The notes under the pieces are model-generated. The model was not told where the DNA came from, did not search any database, and saw nothing but the letters and a program-made list of their open reading frames with translations. DNA of 52,421 bases from Oscillospiraceae bacterium (GTDB taxonomy: Bacteria > Bacillota > Clostridia > Oscillospirales > CAG-272). Positions 34,315-43,731 of this stretch are shown here, piece by piece. How positions within the stretch are numbered: position 1 is the stretch's first letter; every line of letters begins with the position of its first letter. The position numbers and the translations under genes were made by a program. Where the stretch lies: NCBI GenBank assembly GCA_015064505.1, contig SVSB01000017.1, forward strand, positions 1 through 52,421, given 5' to 3'.

Positions 34315-35061
34315 ATGATCGTTTTTGAAAAACCTAAAGCACTTACGGATGCGCCCCTGCATTATTGCCCCGGCTGCACCCACGGTATTATTCACCGCCT
34401 TGTTGCTGAGGCGATAGACGAGCTTGGTGTACAGGGCAGAACAATCGGCGTTGCCTCTGTAGGATGCTCCGTATTTACTTACAACTACTTCAACGTTGAT
34501 ATGGTTCAGGCGGCTCACGGACGTGCTCCCGCCGTTGCAACGGGTCTTAAACGCTCGGATGCAAACAACATAGTATTCACCTATCAGGGCGACGGCGACC
34601 TTGCCGCAATCGGTACCGCAGAAACCGTACACAGCGCCGCAAGAGGCGAAAACATAACCGTTATTTTCGTTAACAACGCGATCTACGGTATGACGGGCGG
34701 TCAGATGGCGCCCACCTCCCTCCCCGGACAGATCACCCAGACCTCCCCCTACGGACGTGACGTTAACACAGTCGGTTACCCCGTTAAGGTCTGCGAGATG
34801 CTTTCTCAGCTTGACGGTGCCGCTTATCTTGAAAGAGTTGCCGTTAACAACATCAAGAACATCAAGGCGGCAAAGGCTGCCATCAAGAAGGCGTTCCGGA
34901 ATCAGATAGAGGGCAAGGGCTTCTCTCTCGTTGAGGTTCTTTCCACCTGCCCCACCAACTGGGGCAAGACTCCCGCAGACGCGCTTAAGTGGCTTGAGGA
35001 GAATATGCTTCCCTACTATCCTCTCGGCGTTTATAAAGACAAAACAAAGGAGGAAAAGTAA
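34315..35061 (+). CDS. 2-oxoacid:ferredoxin oxidoreductase beta subunit (TPP-binding)
   Basis: The thiamine-diphosphate-binding subunit. HYCPGCTHGIIHRL is the family N-terminus, and the TPP/Mg motif runs from GDGDLAAIG to VNNAIYGMTGGQ. The length of 248 residues is standard for separate beta subunits. Ribosome site GGAGG lies 8-12 bases before ATG 34315, and the alpha stop is 4 bases upstream. It pairs with the alpha subunit to form the active site. TAATG links it to the gamma subunit. Confidence 0.92.
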   Translation: MIVFEKPKALTDAPLHYCPGCTHGIIHRLVAEAIDELGVQGRTIGVASVGCSVFTYNYFNVDMVQAAHGRAPAVATGLKRSDANNIVFTYQGDGDLAAIGTAETVHSAARGENITVIFVNNAIYGMTGGQMAPTSLPGQITQTSPYGRDVNTVGYPVKVCEMLSQLDGAAYLERVAVNNIKNIKAAKAAIKKAFRNQIEGKGFSLVEVLSTCPTNWGKTPADALKWLEENMLPYYPLGVYKDKTKEEK

Positions 35062-35603
35062 TGAACACCAAGATCCTTATTGCAGGCTTTGGCGGACAGG
35101 GTATTCTTTTTGCGGGCAAGTTCCTTGCATACGAAGGACTTATGTCCGGCAAGGAGGTAAGCTGGCTTCCCTCTTACGGCCCCGAGATGCGCGGCGGTAC
35201 CGCAAACTGCAGCATTATCATCAGCGATACTCTTATCGGCTCTCCCATCGTTGACAAGCCCGATATTCTCGTTGCAATGAACGGCCCCTCCTTTGATAAG
35301 TACGAAAACGACGTACCCGCAGGCGGCGCTCTCTACCTTGACAGCTCTCTTATCGAGAGAAAGAGCACCCGCACCGATGCAGGCGTGCATTACATTCCCG
35401 CAACCGCAATGGCAGGCGATAACGGCCTTAACGGTCTTGCCAATATGATAATGCTGGGATGCGTTATCAGACACAGCAATATTATGACCATGGACTCCGC
35501 AAAGGCGGCAATGGAAAAGCTTGTTCCCGCAAAGAAGCAGGAGATGCTTGCCCTCAACATCCGCGCTCTCGAGCTTGGATATAATTACGAAGGAGATAAG
35601 TAA
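35061..35603 (+). CDS. 2-oxoacid:ferredoxin oxidoreductase gamma subunit
   Basis: The CoA-end gamma subunit: [22 protein letters not shown] at the start, then [17 protein letters not shown], the conserved region of POR/KOR/VOR gamma domains. It is 180 residues, the usual length. Its ATG overlaps the beta stop by one base (TAATG), and its own stop overlaps the regulator start the same way, so translation of the whole set should be closely balanced. All four subunits are therefore present. Confidence 0.92.
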   Translation: MNTKILIAGFGGQGILFAGKFLAYEGLMSGKEVSWLPSYGPEMRGGTANCSIIISDTLIGSPIVDKPDILVAMNGPSFDKYENDVPAGGALYLDSSLIERKSTRTDAGVHYIPATAMAGDNGLNGLANMIMLGCVIRHSNIMTMDSAKAAMEKLVPAKKQEMLALNIRALELGYNYEGDK

Positions 35604-36154
35604 TGAACGAGCAGATCAAAGATATCGGTATGCGCCTTCGTACCCTGCGCGAGGATATGGAGATCACCGCAGAGGAGATGGCGGCAAAGCTTGAGGTAGA
35701 TATTGATACGTACCATTCCTACGAGGACGGCGAAAAGGACTTTTCCTTCAGCGTTATTTACAATGCGGCAGAGATCCTCGGGGTTGACGTACTTGACCTT
35801 ATCAGCGGAACCGCCCCCACTCTTTCCATGTGCAGTATGGTAAAAAAGGGCAAGGGATACTCCGTTAAGCGCGAGCACGAGTACGACTACAAGCATCTTG
35901 CCTACACCTTCCGCAATAAGAAGGCAGAGCCCTTCCTCGTTACCATAAATCCTGACCCCAATCCCCCCGTTATGCACGGACACGACGGTCAGGAGTTCAA
36001 CTATGTAATTTCCGGTAAGATGATGCTTTACATAGGTGATATCTCCTACGAGCTCTCCAAGGGCGACAGCGTATACTTTGACTCCAGCGTTCCCCACGCG
36101 GAGGTAGCGCTTGGCGATAAGCCCGCCGAATTCATCGCCGTTGTTATCAAGTAA
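35603..36154 (+). CDS. XRE-cupin transcriptional regulator
   Basis: A one-component regulator: XRE helix-turn-helix in residues 1-65 (RLRTLREDMEITAEEMAAKL, DTYHSYEDGEKDFSF) and a cupin barrel at about 110-183 with two metal-motif strands, PPVMHGHDGQEFNYVISG and GDSVYFDSSVPHAEV. Cupin regulators of this type sense small acids or acyl compounds. It overlaps the VOR gamma stop (TAATG) and is followed 12 bases later by the acyl-CoA synthetase, so it probably regulates this same operon in response to a 2-oxoacid or acyl ligand (inference). Confidence 0.9.
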   Translation: MNEQIKDIGMRLRTLREDMEITAEEMAAKLEVDIDTYHSYEDGEKDFSFSVIYNAAEILGVDVLDLISGTAPTLSMCSMVKKGKGYSVKREHEYDYKHLAYTFRNKKAEPFLVTINPDPNPPVMHGHDGQEFNYVISGKMMLYIGDISYELSKGDSVYFDSSVPHAEVALGDKPAEFIAVVIK

Positions 36155-36166
36155 GCGGAGGACCTT

Positions 36167-37849
36167 ATGCCAATCTACGAAAAATTTGTCGGTGCGTCCC
36201 GTGACGATTTTCTTTCCCTTAAGGATGCACAGCATAATTACAATCTGACCTTCAAGGACAATTTCAACTTTGCATACGACGTTCTTGACGAGCTTGGCAA
36301 AACCAAGCCCGATAAGCTTGCTATGATCTGGGTAGGTGAGGACGGAACGGAAAAGCGCTTCACCTTCCGCGATATGATGCTTTATTCCAATAAGGCGGCA
36401 AACTACTTCAAATATCTGGGTATCAAAAAGGGCGATAAGGTAATGCTCGTTTTAAGACGCAGCTATTACTTCTGGTTCTGCTTTTTGGGTCTGCACAAGA
36501 TCGGTGCCATTGCAATTCAGGCAACCGATATGCTTAAGGCAAAGGATTACATATACCGTTGCAACGCCGCAAAGGTAAAATGCGTTATAATCACAGGCCA
36601 CGGCAACTGCACCGAGAATTTTGACGAAGGTGCAGACAAGTGCGAGACCGTTGAGATCAAGCTTGTGGGCGGAAGAAAGAACGCGGGCGAGAGCTGGTTT
36701 GACCTTGAGCAAGGCATTGCCATGGCAAGCGACAAGTGGCAGCGCCCCACGGGTAAGGAAGCAACCAAGGCAGACGATACCATGCTTCTTTCCTTCTCCT
36801 CAGGCACGAGCGGATACCCCAAGATGGTTTGCCACAACTTCAAATACCCCCTTGGTCATATTATGACGGGCGTGTTCTGGCACAGAGTTGTGGACGGAGG
36901 ACTTCACTTCACCATTTCCGATACGGGCTGGCTTAAGTCCCTTTGGGGCAAGATGTACGGTCAGTGGTTTGGAGAAAGTGCGGTGCTGGTTTACGATTTT
37001 GACCGCTTCAACGCCGCAGATATCCTTTCCATAATGGAAAAATACAAGGTCACCACCTTCTGCGTACCTCCCACCATGTACCGTATGCTTCTTGAGGAAG
37101 GTATTGAAAAATACGATCTTTCTTCCCTTACCCATTGTTGCTCTGCGGGTGAGGCTCTTAATCCCGATATCTTCAACAAGTGGAAGGAGCTTACGGGCCA
37201 TAAGATCTACGAGGGCTTCGGTCAGACGGAGACCTGCATCTGCATCGGTACACTTTATCCCTGGACGGAGCCGACCCCCGGTACTTTGGGTCTTCCCATC
37301 CCCGGTATGGACGTGCATATTCTTGATGCGGAAAGCCAGTCCTGCCCCCGAGGCAGCGTTGGCGAGATCTGCATCCGCGTTCTCTCCACCAAAAGAAAAG
37401 CGTGCGGCGTGCTTGACTCCTACAATATGAGCCCTGACGACACCGCAAAGGCGATGCACGACGGCTTCTACCACACGGGCGACCTTGCATACAGAGATGA
37501 GAAGGGTCTGTTCCGCTACGTTGGAAGAAACGACGACGTTATCAAGTCCTCGGGATATCGCATCGGCCCCTTTGAGATAGAAAGCGTTATGCTTGAGCAT
37601 GATGCCGTTAAGGAGGTTGCCGTTACGGGCGTTCCCGATAAGGTGAGAGGCTTCGTTGTAAAGGCAACGGTAGTTCTTGCGGAAGGCTTTGAAGGAACTC
37701 CCGAGCTTACGAAGGAGCTTCAGGACTACGTTAAGAAGAACACCGCTCCCTACAAATACCCCCGTATAATCGAATACTGCTCCGAGCTTCCCAAGACCTT
37801 CAACGGTAAGATCAGAAGAAGCGAGATCAGAGCAAACGACGCTAAATAA
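36167..37849 (+). CDS. AMP-forming acyl-CoA synthetase
   Basis: Activates a carboxylic acid to its CoA thioester with ATP, via an acyl-adenylate. Adenylation motifs are SFSSGTSGYPK (210-219), GFGQTET, HTGDLAY, SSGYRIGPFEIE and the C-terminal catalytic Lys548 in FNGKIRRSE. The overall form is that of medium-chain/acetyl-CoA synthetase-like ACSM proteins of 550 residues. It is the last gene of the VOR run; together with VOR and IlvE it could turn branched short-chain acids into amino acids or run the reverse for energy. The acyl specificity is not visible. Confidence 0.92.
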   Translation: MPIYEKFVGASRDDFLSLKDAQHNYNLTFKDNFNFAYDVLDELGKTKPDKLAMIWVGEDGTEKRFTFRDMMLYSNKAANYFKYLGIKKGDKVMLVLRRSYYFWFCFLGLHKIGAIAIQATDMLKAKDYIYRCNAAKVKCVIITGHGNCTENFDEGADKCETVEIKLVGGRKNAGESWFDLEQGIAMASDKWQRPTGKEATKADDTMLLSFSSGTSGYPKMVCHNFKYPLGHIMTGVFWHRVVDGGLHFTISDTGWLKSLWGKMYGQWFGESAVLVYDFDRFNAADILSIMEKYKVTTFCVPPTMYRMLLEEGIEKYDLSSLTHCCSAGEALNPDIFNKWKELTGHKIYEGFGQTETCICIGTLYPWTEPTPGTLGLPIPGMDVHILDAESQSCPRGSVGEICIRVLSTKRKACGVLDSYNMSPDDTAKAMHDGFYHTGDLAYRDEKGLFRYVGRNDDVIKSSGYRIGPFEIESVMLEHDAVKEVAVTGVPDKVRGFVVKATVVLAEGFEGTPELTKELQDYVKKNTAPYKYPRIIEYCSELPKTFNGKIRRSEIRANDAK

Positions 37850-37855
37850 AACAAA

Positions 37856-37891
37856 GAAAACCAAGTGCAATTATATTTGCTCTTGGTTTTC
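37856..37891. terminator. Terminator of the met-ilvE-VOR operon
   Basis: GAAAACCAAG and CTTGGTTTTC form a 10-bp inverted pair around a 16-base loop, 7 bases after the synthetase stop. The T-rich arm acts as the U-run. Confidence 0.75.
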
Positions 37892-37915
37892 TCAATTATA
37901 AGGGATCCCGTAACA

Positions 37916-38146
37916 TCAAACTCTCTCTCCGTGAAGTAAAAGTCGCTTCCAAATCGCCCTCCACGTTGCCTTTTGCTTTATGGAATATCTAAAACTTACC
38001 CGATGCCGTGCCGTGATATAGAACTTTCGGCTTGCTGCCTCTTCAACCTCTTTTCCGATTTTTTCGTCCGTCTTTCCTGCCGCCTTGCCCTCGCGGTATA
38101 TTCTGTTGACCTCTGCGTTGAAATCGTTTATCAAGTTTATTTGCAT
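37916..38146 (-). CDS. Possible small hypothetical protein (76 aa)
   Basis: I do not recognise this. The frame on the minus strand reads like a real small protein: amphipathic and charged (NDFNAEVNRIYREGKAAGKT, DEKIGKEVEEAASRKFYITA) with a basic tail. Starting at ATG 38146 gives 76 residues, but no ribosome site precedes it, and an ATG at 38167 is no better. The opposite strand shows nothing better here. It may be a remnant of a larger gene. The rest of the 37,892-38,189 gap holds only the ribosome site and a TATAAT (38,169-38,174) for the next plus-strand gene. Confidence 0.35.
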   Translation of the reverse strand: MQINLINDFNAEVNRIYREGKAAGKTDEKIGKEVEEAASRKFYITARHRVSFRYSIKQKATWRAIWKRLLLHGERV

Positions 38147-38189
38147 CAATAAAGAAAAACTGCGCACTATAATACAAAAAGGAGTTAAT

Positions 38190-38867
38190 ATGACAGTTCT
38201 GTACGCCGTCTTGAAGGCGGTGGCGGTTTATTTCGGTTTGCTTGCGGCGATGAAGATACTCGGCAAAAGGCAAACGGGGGAGCTGCAGATATCGGAGCTT
38301 ATTACAACGCTTCTTATCTCGGAGCTTGCAACGGTGCCCATAATCGACGACCGCATATCTCCTCTCATTCCCATTGCCGCCCTTGGGGCAATACTTCTCC
38401 TTGAGATCGCAACGTCCTTTCTGGCGCTGAAAATTCCCTTTGTGCGCGAGTTTCTTGAGGGGAAGCCAAGTGCTTTGATACACAACGGAAAGCCCGACAA
38501 AAAGGAATTACGCAGGGCAAGAGTAAGCATGGACGAGCTTCTTTCCGAGATTCGCCTGCAGGGCATATCCGAGCCCGAGCAGGTGCTGAACGCCACCCTT
38601 GAATCCAACGGCAAATTGAGCATAATTCTGAAATCCAAATACCGCCCCCTTTCCTTTGACGATCTTAATATGGAATGCGCCGAGGCGGGCGTTGCCCACG
38701 CCGTGGTAACCGCAGGAAGAGTTGACTCAAACGAGCTTAAAGCCTGCGGAAAGGATGAACGGTGGCTTGATAAACTGCTGAAAAAGAAGAACGCCCAAAT
38801 AAAGGACGTTCTTCTTTTGACCGTTACCGACGGAGGGCGGGTTTTTTTGGTGCTTGAAGATGAATGA
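38190..38867 (+). CDS. DUF421/YetF-family membrane protein
   Basis: An integral membrane protein with about three N-terminal hydrophobic helices (VLKAVAVYFGLLAAMKILG, ISELITTLLISELATVPII, LIPIAALGAILLLEIATSF). A cytoplasmic YetF domain follows (PSALIHNGKPDKKELRRARV, MDELLSEIRLQGI, ATLESNGKLSIILKS). The 225 residues match the DUF421 family, which has no settled function beyond sporulation and stress links in Bacillus. AAAGGAGTTAAT precedes ATG 38190; the longer frame to 38085 lacks a ribosome site. It lies alone between two terminators. Confidence 0.9.
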   Translation: MTVLYAVLKAVAVYFGLLAAMKILGKRQTGELQISELITTLLISELATVPIIDDRISPLIPIAALGAILLLEIATSFLALKIPFVREFLEGKPSALIHNGKPDKKELRRARVSMDELLSEIRLQGISEPEQVLNATLESNGKLSIILKSKYRPLSFDDLNMECAEAGVAHAVVTAGRVDSNELKACGKDERWLDKLLKKKNAQIKDVLLLTVTDGGRVFLVLEDE

Positions 38868-38881
38868 TTCTCACGAATAAG

Positions 38882-38935
38882 AATACCCTGCTTATCCTCG
38901 TTTACTTTGACCGCTCAAGGATAATGCAGGGTATT
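38882..38935. terminator. Bidirectional terminator between yetF-like and BNR genes
   Basis: AATACCCTGC(T)TATCCT pairs with AGGATA(A)TGCAGGGTATT, a 16-bp imperfect stem with a T-run on the plus side. It separates two convergent genes. Confidence 0.8.
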
Positions 38936-38948
38936 TTTCGCTTATTTA

Positions 38949-40808
38949 TTATTTTGCAAAGCTGACCTTATACCAGGTGGAATAATCGGAAAGATCGGTG
39001 CCCGAAAGCATATCGCGATCACTCTTCTTGCCGTTATCGGTGTTCTGGAGAAGAATATTGCAAACGAATCCATCGGAGGGGTTTCCTATCAGGGAAAGGG
39101 GCAAGGAAAGTTCTGCGGTATATCCCGCCTGAACGTCCTTTTTTCCATCCGCCTCGTTTACAAGAGATGCAAACTTTATGGCGCTTACGTCGATAACCGC
39201 GCTCTTGCCGTTCTCAAACTTTGCGGCACTGCGTACTCCGTCAGCACCAAAGGTGATAATATAATGCACCTTGGAGGAAGCGGAGGGGGCGATCATCACG
39301 GAAGTGGTATCCGCCTTTTCATCGGCGCTGTAATCAAGTCTTTCGCAAAGGATGGCAAGCTCGTTTCCGTTTACCGCAAAGCGGGTGGCGGTTTGAGCCT
39401 GAGAAACGCTTCCTACGAACAGCGCGTCCGTATTATTTTCCCATTCCTTTGCATCTCCGTCAACGGTTACCGTATGCGCCTTTGCATCAATGCGGTGGTT
39501 AAGATACAGTCTGCCGCTGACGATGAAGTTAAGCTCGCTCTCACCCGTTTTGTTGCGGTATTCACCTGCAGTTATAAGAGAGTGGGTGCCGATGATGTCA
39601 AAGCATCCCCAATAGTTTGTGGAAACGCCTGCATAGGGAGCGTGCTCCTTGCCGAATTTTTCCGCATTCTCATCACCGAGGATAAAGGTAAGATTGCTCT
39701 TACGGTTATAAGAAACCACCGTTTCTCCCGATTCAAACTGACCGATATAGGGGCCTGCGCCTATGCAGTAATTGGAGAGCTTTTTTGCGGGACCCACGTC
39801 CTTGAAGGGTTCAAGAGCCGTTGCCCAGTTATCGTCGGAAAGAGATATGGAAAGTCTGAAATTTGGAACTCGGTCCAGCCTTGTTTCAAGGGCAAGGGCT
39901 ATTCTGCCGCTGTGAAGCTCCACAGCAACGGGCATCTGATCGGAGAACATCTGCACGCCCTTGATGTTTTCGGTTTTGGATTGGGAAACTATCTGTCCGC
40001 TCCACGCCTTATTAACGTCACCCGTCCAGGTAACGCCGTTATCAAGGGAGCGAACGATTGCGGTACCCGTGGAGGTAAAGGTTCCCTCCGGGGTCTTAAG
40101 TCCCGTGGTATTGGTCCAATATACCTGTATCTCTCCGCTCTTAAGCTGAAGTATGGAGGGCTCCCAGTTACAGCCGCGGAAGATCACCTGCTCTTCTCCC
40201 CACGTTTTTCCGTTATCCGTGGAGCGTCTGATGGAAATACCGCACTGCATGGGATACTGCAAATAATTCGTTGCGGCTCTGAAAGTAACCACCGCAAGAA
40301 TATCTCCGTTCTGCAGAACTACCGCGTCGCAGGTTGAATAAAGCTTTGAAGCCGTACCCTTAAAGAGCACCTGCGGCTCCTCGTATTCAAGACCGTCCTC
40401 GGAAAGGCAGTAATAAATATCGGGGCCGTGATTTCCGTTCTGATAGAACAGTATAAAGCCGCCGCCGTTCATCTGCTTTATACGGGGATAAAAGGCAACC
40501 GAGGTCTTTAAAAAGCTGGGCTTTATGGATACGTACTCTCTGAAGTTGCTTTCAAGCCCAGCACTTGCATAGTCAGCGCCGTGACTGTCTCTTACAGCTT
40601 CTTTATTAAGCTCCGAAATACTGTGAATATACGTATTCTTCACGGGCTCGTCCTCCGCAGGCTGCGTTCCGCCCGTCTGCTCCGTATCGGATACGGGCTC
40701 CGTCGTTTGAGCGGCATCCGTCGTATCGCTTACAACGGGGGTGGGTGCTTGCTCCCCGCAGGAAACAAGCACCGAACTTAATAAAAGAATAATTAAAAGC
40801 TTTCTCAT
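38949..40808 (-). CDS. BNR/sialidase-fold lipoprotein with CBM9-like C-terminus
   Basis: An exported lipoprotein (lipobox LVSC, Cys17) with an acidic/Thr linker, a six-bladed sialidase-type propeller (about 90-420) marked by Asp-boxes STDNGKTW (196-203) and SLDNGVTW (254-261), and a C-terminal beta-sandwich (about 430-619) starting VDGDAKEW, as in CBM9-like sugar-binding domains. I do not see the arginine triad of true neuraminidases clearly, so exo-sialidase activity is uncertain; another glycan or polysaccharide target is possible. Its ATG overlaps the solute-binding protein's stop as ATGA, so the two are made together. Surface glycan capture is the likely theme. Confidence 0.82.
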   Translation of the reverse strand: MRKLLIILLLSSVLVSCGEQAPTPVVSDTTDAAQTTEPVSDTEQTGGTQPAEDEPVKNTYIHSISELNKEAVRDSHGADYASAGLESNFREYVSIKPSFLKTSVAFYPRIKQMNGGGFILFYQNGNHGPDIYYCLSEDGLEYEEPQVLFKGTASKLYSTCDAVVLQNGDILAVVTFRAATNYLQYPMQCGISIRRSTDNGKTWGEEQVIFRGCNWEPSILQLKSGEIQVYWTNTTGLKTPEGTFTSTGTAIVRSLDNGVTWTGDVNKAWSGQIVSQSKTENIKGVQMFSDQMPVAVELHSGRIALALETRLDRVPNFRLSISLSDDNWATALEPFKDVGPAKKLSNYCIGAGPYIGQFESGETVVSYNRKSNLTFILGDENAEKFGKEHAPYAGVSTNYWGCFDIIGTHSLITAGEYRNKTGESELNFIVSGRLYLNHRIDAKAHTVTVDGDAKEWENNTDALFVGSVSQAQTATRFAVNGNELAILCERLDYSADEKADTTSVMIAPSASSKVHYIITFGADGVRSAAKFENGKSAVIDVSAIKFASLVNEADGKKDVQAGYTAELSLPLSLIGNPSDGFVCNILLQNTDNGKKSDRDMLSGTDLSDYSTWYKVSFAK

Positions 40809-42307
40809 TCTTTTCCTATTACCTGAGCATCCTCAAAGCTCTTATTTATGGTGTCTACCTTCTTCTGAGCCGCGTTCTTATAGGTATTGTAGCGGGAGGT
40901 GAAATTGTTGGTGCCGGAGGTAATGATTCCCGTAAGATGAGCGGCAAAGGTCTGCGCGCCGCCGATCTTATAATAGATACCAACGTCAAATACGCGGGAA
41001 GCAAAGATAATATCAAGCATTCCGTAGCTTTCGTCATCGGGCATAAGTCTGCTCTTAAGAGTCTGCTCGTAATACGCGGGAGTGATCTTCTGCTTGCCGA
41101 TATAAGCAAAATCCTCAAGGATAGAGCCAACGCATTCAAGATCATCCGCAAATACCTCAACGGCAACAACGCAGGCGTGAGTTGCGCTTACGTAATGTCC
41201 GTAGTCCGCCTGATTCTCATCAAGCTTCGGATAAGGCACTATACCGAACTTTACGCTGGAGTCAAGATGCTTCGGAACAGTGGTGAACAGAGTGAAATAG
41301 AACAGCGCGCGGTTCTCATCGAACATAGTCTTGCGGCAAACGTCCCAGTCCGTGGTCTTGGTCTGATAATTGAACACGTTTTTGGTGTTGTTCATGGTCA
41401 TATACTTATCAATTATAGACACGGTCCTGTCGTTATAGAGAGTAAGAGAAATATATCCGTCGTCGTCTATGGTGCAAACTCTTTCTCTGCCGCTTGCAAG
41501 GGATGCAAGAATGGTATCGTTCCAGGTAAGCAGGCCGAAGGTATCGTTGCGGTCAAGCACGTCGTTACCGTCAACGTCCACGGAGACCTTGGATACCATT
41601 TCCGCAAGCTTATCAATGGTCCACTTGTTTTCTTCAACGAGGGTTATGGGATTCTCGGTAAAATTATGAGTCTTGAGCATATCCTTATTGAACATTATCA
41701 TATGCGTGGCAATGTTATCAATAAAGCTGATATCGCCCGTGGAGTAATACATTATGCCGTTTATCTCAAGGTCCTCATTTGCCTTCTGATCCCACCAGGA
41801 GCGCTGAAGATCAACGTAGGGCAAAGAGTTAAGATCGTAAAGATAACCGTTGAGACCAAGCTGTGCCGCATCGTAGATACCTATCTCGCAGATATCGTAG
41901 GAGGAATCGTTTACGATATAATCCTCGGAAACGCGACGGAAGCCGGGGCCGTCGCCAAAGGAGGTTCCCTTCTCGTATACCGTCTCAATGGTAACGTCGT
42001 ACTTGTCCTCGATCTCGGAATTGCGGCGGAAGATCTGCTCGTTTACAAGATCGTAGCCCGTGGTGTTTTTCTCACCGTCGAAGTCGCTGTTGGCAAGTCC
42101 AAAGGCGGTAAGTATGGTAAACTCGTATCCGTCGTAGGTCTCGCCCGAAAGCTTTGGAAGCTCTGCGGTCTCTGCAGGCTCGGTATCAGCCGCATCCGTG
42201 GTGACCGCAGGAGTAGTATCTCCCGTTACAGGAGGCTTTTCTCCACAGGAAAAGAGGCAAGCTCCAAGCATAAGGATAGCTAACAATAATGCAACTGTTT
42301 TTTTCAT
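40805..42307 (-). CDS. Extracellular solute-binding lipoprotein A
   Basis: A 500-residue lipoprotein (lipobox FSC, Cys21) of the type-1-like ABC solute-binding family. The signature region YDICEIGIYDAAQLGLNGYLYDLNSLPYVDL is followed by WWDQKANEDLEINGIMYYSTGDISF, shared with the paralogue at 43,819-45,336. ATG 42307 (AGGAG upstream) was preferred over an ORF beginning at 42367, since the promoter's -10 lies at 42,339-42,344. It is coupled to the BNR lipoprotein, suggesting that it binds the glycan released by that protein. No permease or ATPase gene follows. Confidence 0.86.
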   Translation of the reverse strand: MKKTVALLLAILMLGACLFSCGEKPPVTGDTTPAVTTDAADTEPAETAELPKLSGETYDGYEFTILTAFGLANSDFDGEKNTTGYDLVNEQIFRRNSEIEDKYDVTIETVYEKGTSFGDGPGFRRVSEDYIVNDSSYDICEIGIYDAAQLGLNGYLYDLNSLPYVDLQRSWWDQKANEDLEINGIMYYSTGDISFIDNIATHMIMFNKDMLKTHNFTENPITLVEENKWTIDKLAEMVSKVSVDVDGNDVLDRNDTFGLLTWNDTILASLASGRERVCTIDDDGYISLTLYNDRTVSIIDKYMTMNNTKNVFNYQTKTTDWDVCRKTMFDENRALFYFTLFTTVPKHLDSSVKFGIVPYPKLDENQADYGHYVSATHACVVAVEVFADDLECVGSILEDFAYIGKQKITPAYYEQTLKSRLMPDDESYGMLDIIFASRVFDVGIYYKIGGAQTFAAHLTGIITSGTNNFTSRYNTYKNAAQKKVDTINKSFEDAQVIGKE

Positions 42308-42338
42308 AACGCACTCCTCGCTTCTTTGTTTTAAAGAT

Positions 42339-42367
42339 ATTATACTATGCATTCTGTGCATAAGCAA
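42339..42367 (-). promoter_or_regulatory. Promoter of solute-binding lipoprotein A
   Basis: TTGCTT (42,362-42,367) and TATAAT (42,339-42,344), with a 17-base spacer on the minus strand, upstream of ATG 42307. Confidence 0.65.
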
Positions 42368-42495
42368 GACAACGCAAAATCAAATATGGACAAATGTTGC
42401 GGTCTTTTCCTTTATATTGTACATCAGGAGGCAAAAATCGGTCAAGAAAATAAAAACTTATGTTAAATACACAAACATTATGTTAAATGAAAAGC

Positions 42496-43707
42496 TCATT
42501 TAACGTCCGTTACGAGTGTCACTATAATATCGGTTATCTTTTCCATAGCTTCAACGCAGATATATTCAAAGCGGGAGTGGAAATTCTCGCCGCCCGTGCA
42601 GATATTGGGGCAGGGCAATCCCTCAAAGGAAAGACGGGCGCCGTCGGTGCCTCCTCTTATGGGAATAATACGCGGCTCAACTCCGCAGGCGCGCATTGCC
42701 TTTTCCGCTCTTTCAACGGTATATTTATGCTCTTCTATGATCTCGCGCATATTATAATAGGAATCACGCATCTCCACGGAAACGAGATCACTGCCGTATT
42801 TTGCGTTTATTTCCTCTGCCGCCTTAAGCATATAGGCCTTGCGCCGCTCGAATACTTCCCTGCTGTGGTCGCGCACGATATAGGTCATCACGGTCTTCTC
42901 GATATCACCCGCAATATCGCAAAGATGGTGGAAGCCCTCATACCCCTCTGTCATTTCCGGCACGTCCATGGGAGGAAGCATGGAATTGTACTCCATTGCG
43001 ATTGTGATGGCGTTCATCATCTTGTTTTTTGCGGAGCCGGGATGGATGGAAACTCCGTTTACGGTAACGCGGGCGGATGCGGCGTTGAAATTCTCATACT
43101 CAAGCTCGCCGAGAGCCCCGCCGTCTATGGTATAAGCGTAATCTGCTCCAAATGCGGAAATATCAAATTTGTCAGCCCCTCTGCCGATCTCCTCATCGGG
43201 AGTAAATCCGATGCAGATATCCCCGTGCTCTGCGCCGCTTTCAATTATTTTTTCAATGGCAGTCATTATCTCAGCAATGCCCGCCTTATCGTCGGCACCC
43301 AAAAGAGTCGTTCCGTCCGTCACGATAAGGTGCTTACCAACGTAATTGTCAAGGGAGGGATATTCCTCACGGGTAAGGTAAATTCCCTTCTCCCCGTTAA
43401 GAAGCACGGGTTCCCCCTTATACCCAACGACGGATGCGGCAATGGGAGAATCCGCTGCGGCGGGAGAAGTATCCATATGGGCGATAAGACCGATGGCGGG
43501 AAGCTTTTTTTCGGAATTGGAAGGAAGCTTTCCGTATACGTAGCCGTATTCGTCCATTCTTGCATCGCTTATGCCGAGAGAGATAAGCTCATTTACAAGC
43601 GCAACACCCAGCACCTTCTGCTTTTCCGTTGAGGGGATGGTCGCGCTGTTTTCATCGGACATAGTGGGATATGATACGTATTTTAAAAATCTTTCACTGA
43701 CTTTCAT
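42496..43707 (-). CDS. pepT: Peptidase T (tripeptide aminopeptidase)
   Basis: A cytoplasmic di-zinc aminopeptidase of family M20 that removes N-terminal residues from tripeptides. Metal and catalytic residues are visible: His77 and Asp79 (AHMDTS), Asp139/Asp140 (LLGADDKAG), Glu172/Glu173 (TPDEEIGRG), Asp195 (TIDGG) and a late His in ENFHSRFE. At 403 residues it is typical of PepT. TTGTTA-17-TAAAAT (43,732-43,760) forms its promoter. It is one of two peptidases in the window (with Pcp), suggesting peptide use. Confidence 0.94.
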   Translation of the reverse strand: MKVSERFLKYVSYPTMSDENSATIPSTEKQKVLGVALVNELISLGISDARMDEYGYVYGKLPSNSEKKLPAIGLIAHMDTSPAAADSPIAASVVGYKGEPVLLNGEKGIYLTREEYPSLDNYVGKHLIVTDGTTLLGADDKAGIAEIMTAIEKIIESGAEHGDICIGFTPDEEIGRGADKFDISAFGADYAYTIDGGALGELEYENFNAASARVTVNGVSIHPGSAKNKMMNAITIAMEYNSMLPPMDVPEMTEGYEGFHHLCDIAGDIEKTVMTYIVRDHSREVFERRKAYMLKAAEEINAKYGSDLVSVEMRDSYYNMREIIEEHKYTVERAEKAMRACGVEPRIIPIRGGTDGARLSFEGLPCPNICTGGENFHSRFEYICVEAMEKITDIIVTLVTDVK

Positions 43708-43731
43708 AACAACCTCGAACAGTTTTTTTCT

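Noticed and set aside
40937..42283. 448-codon plus frame opposite solute-binding lipoprotein A
   Set aside because: The minus strand encodes a lipoprotein with signal peptide, lipobox and promoter.
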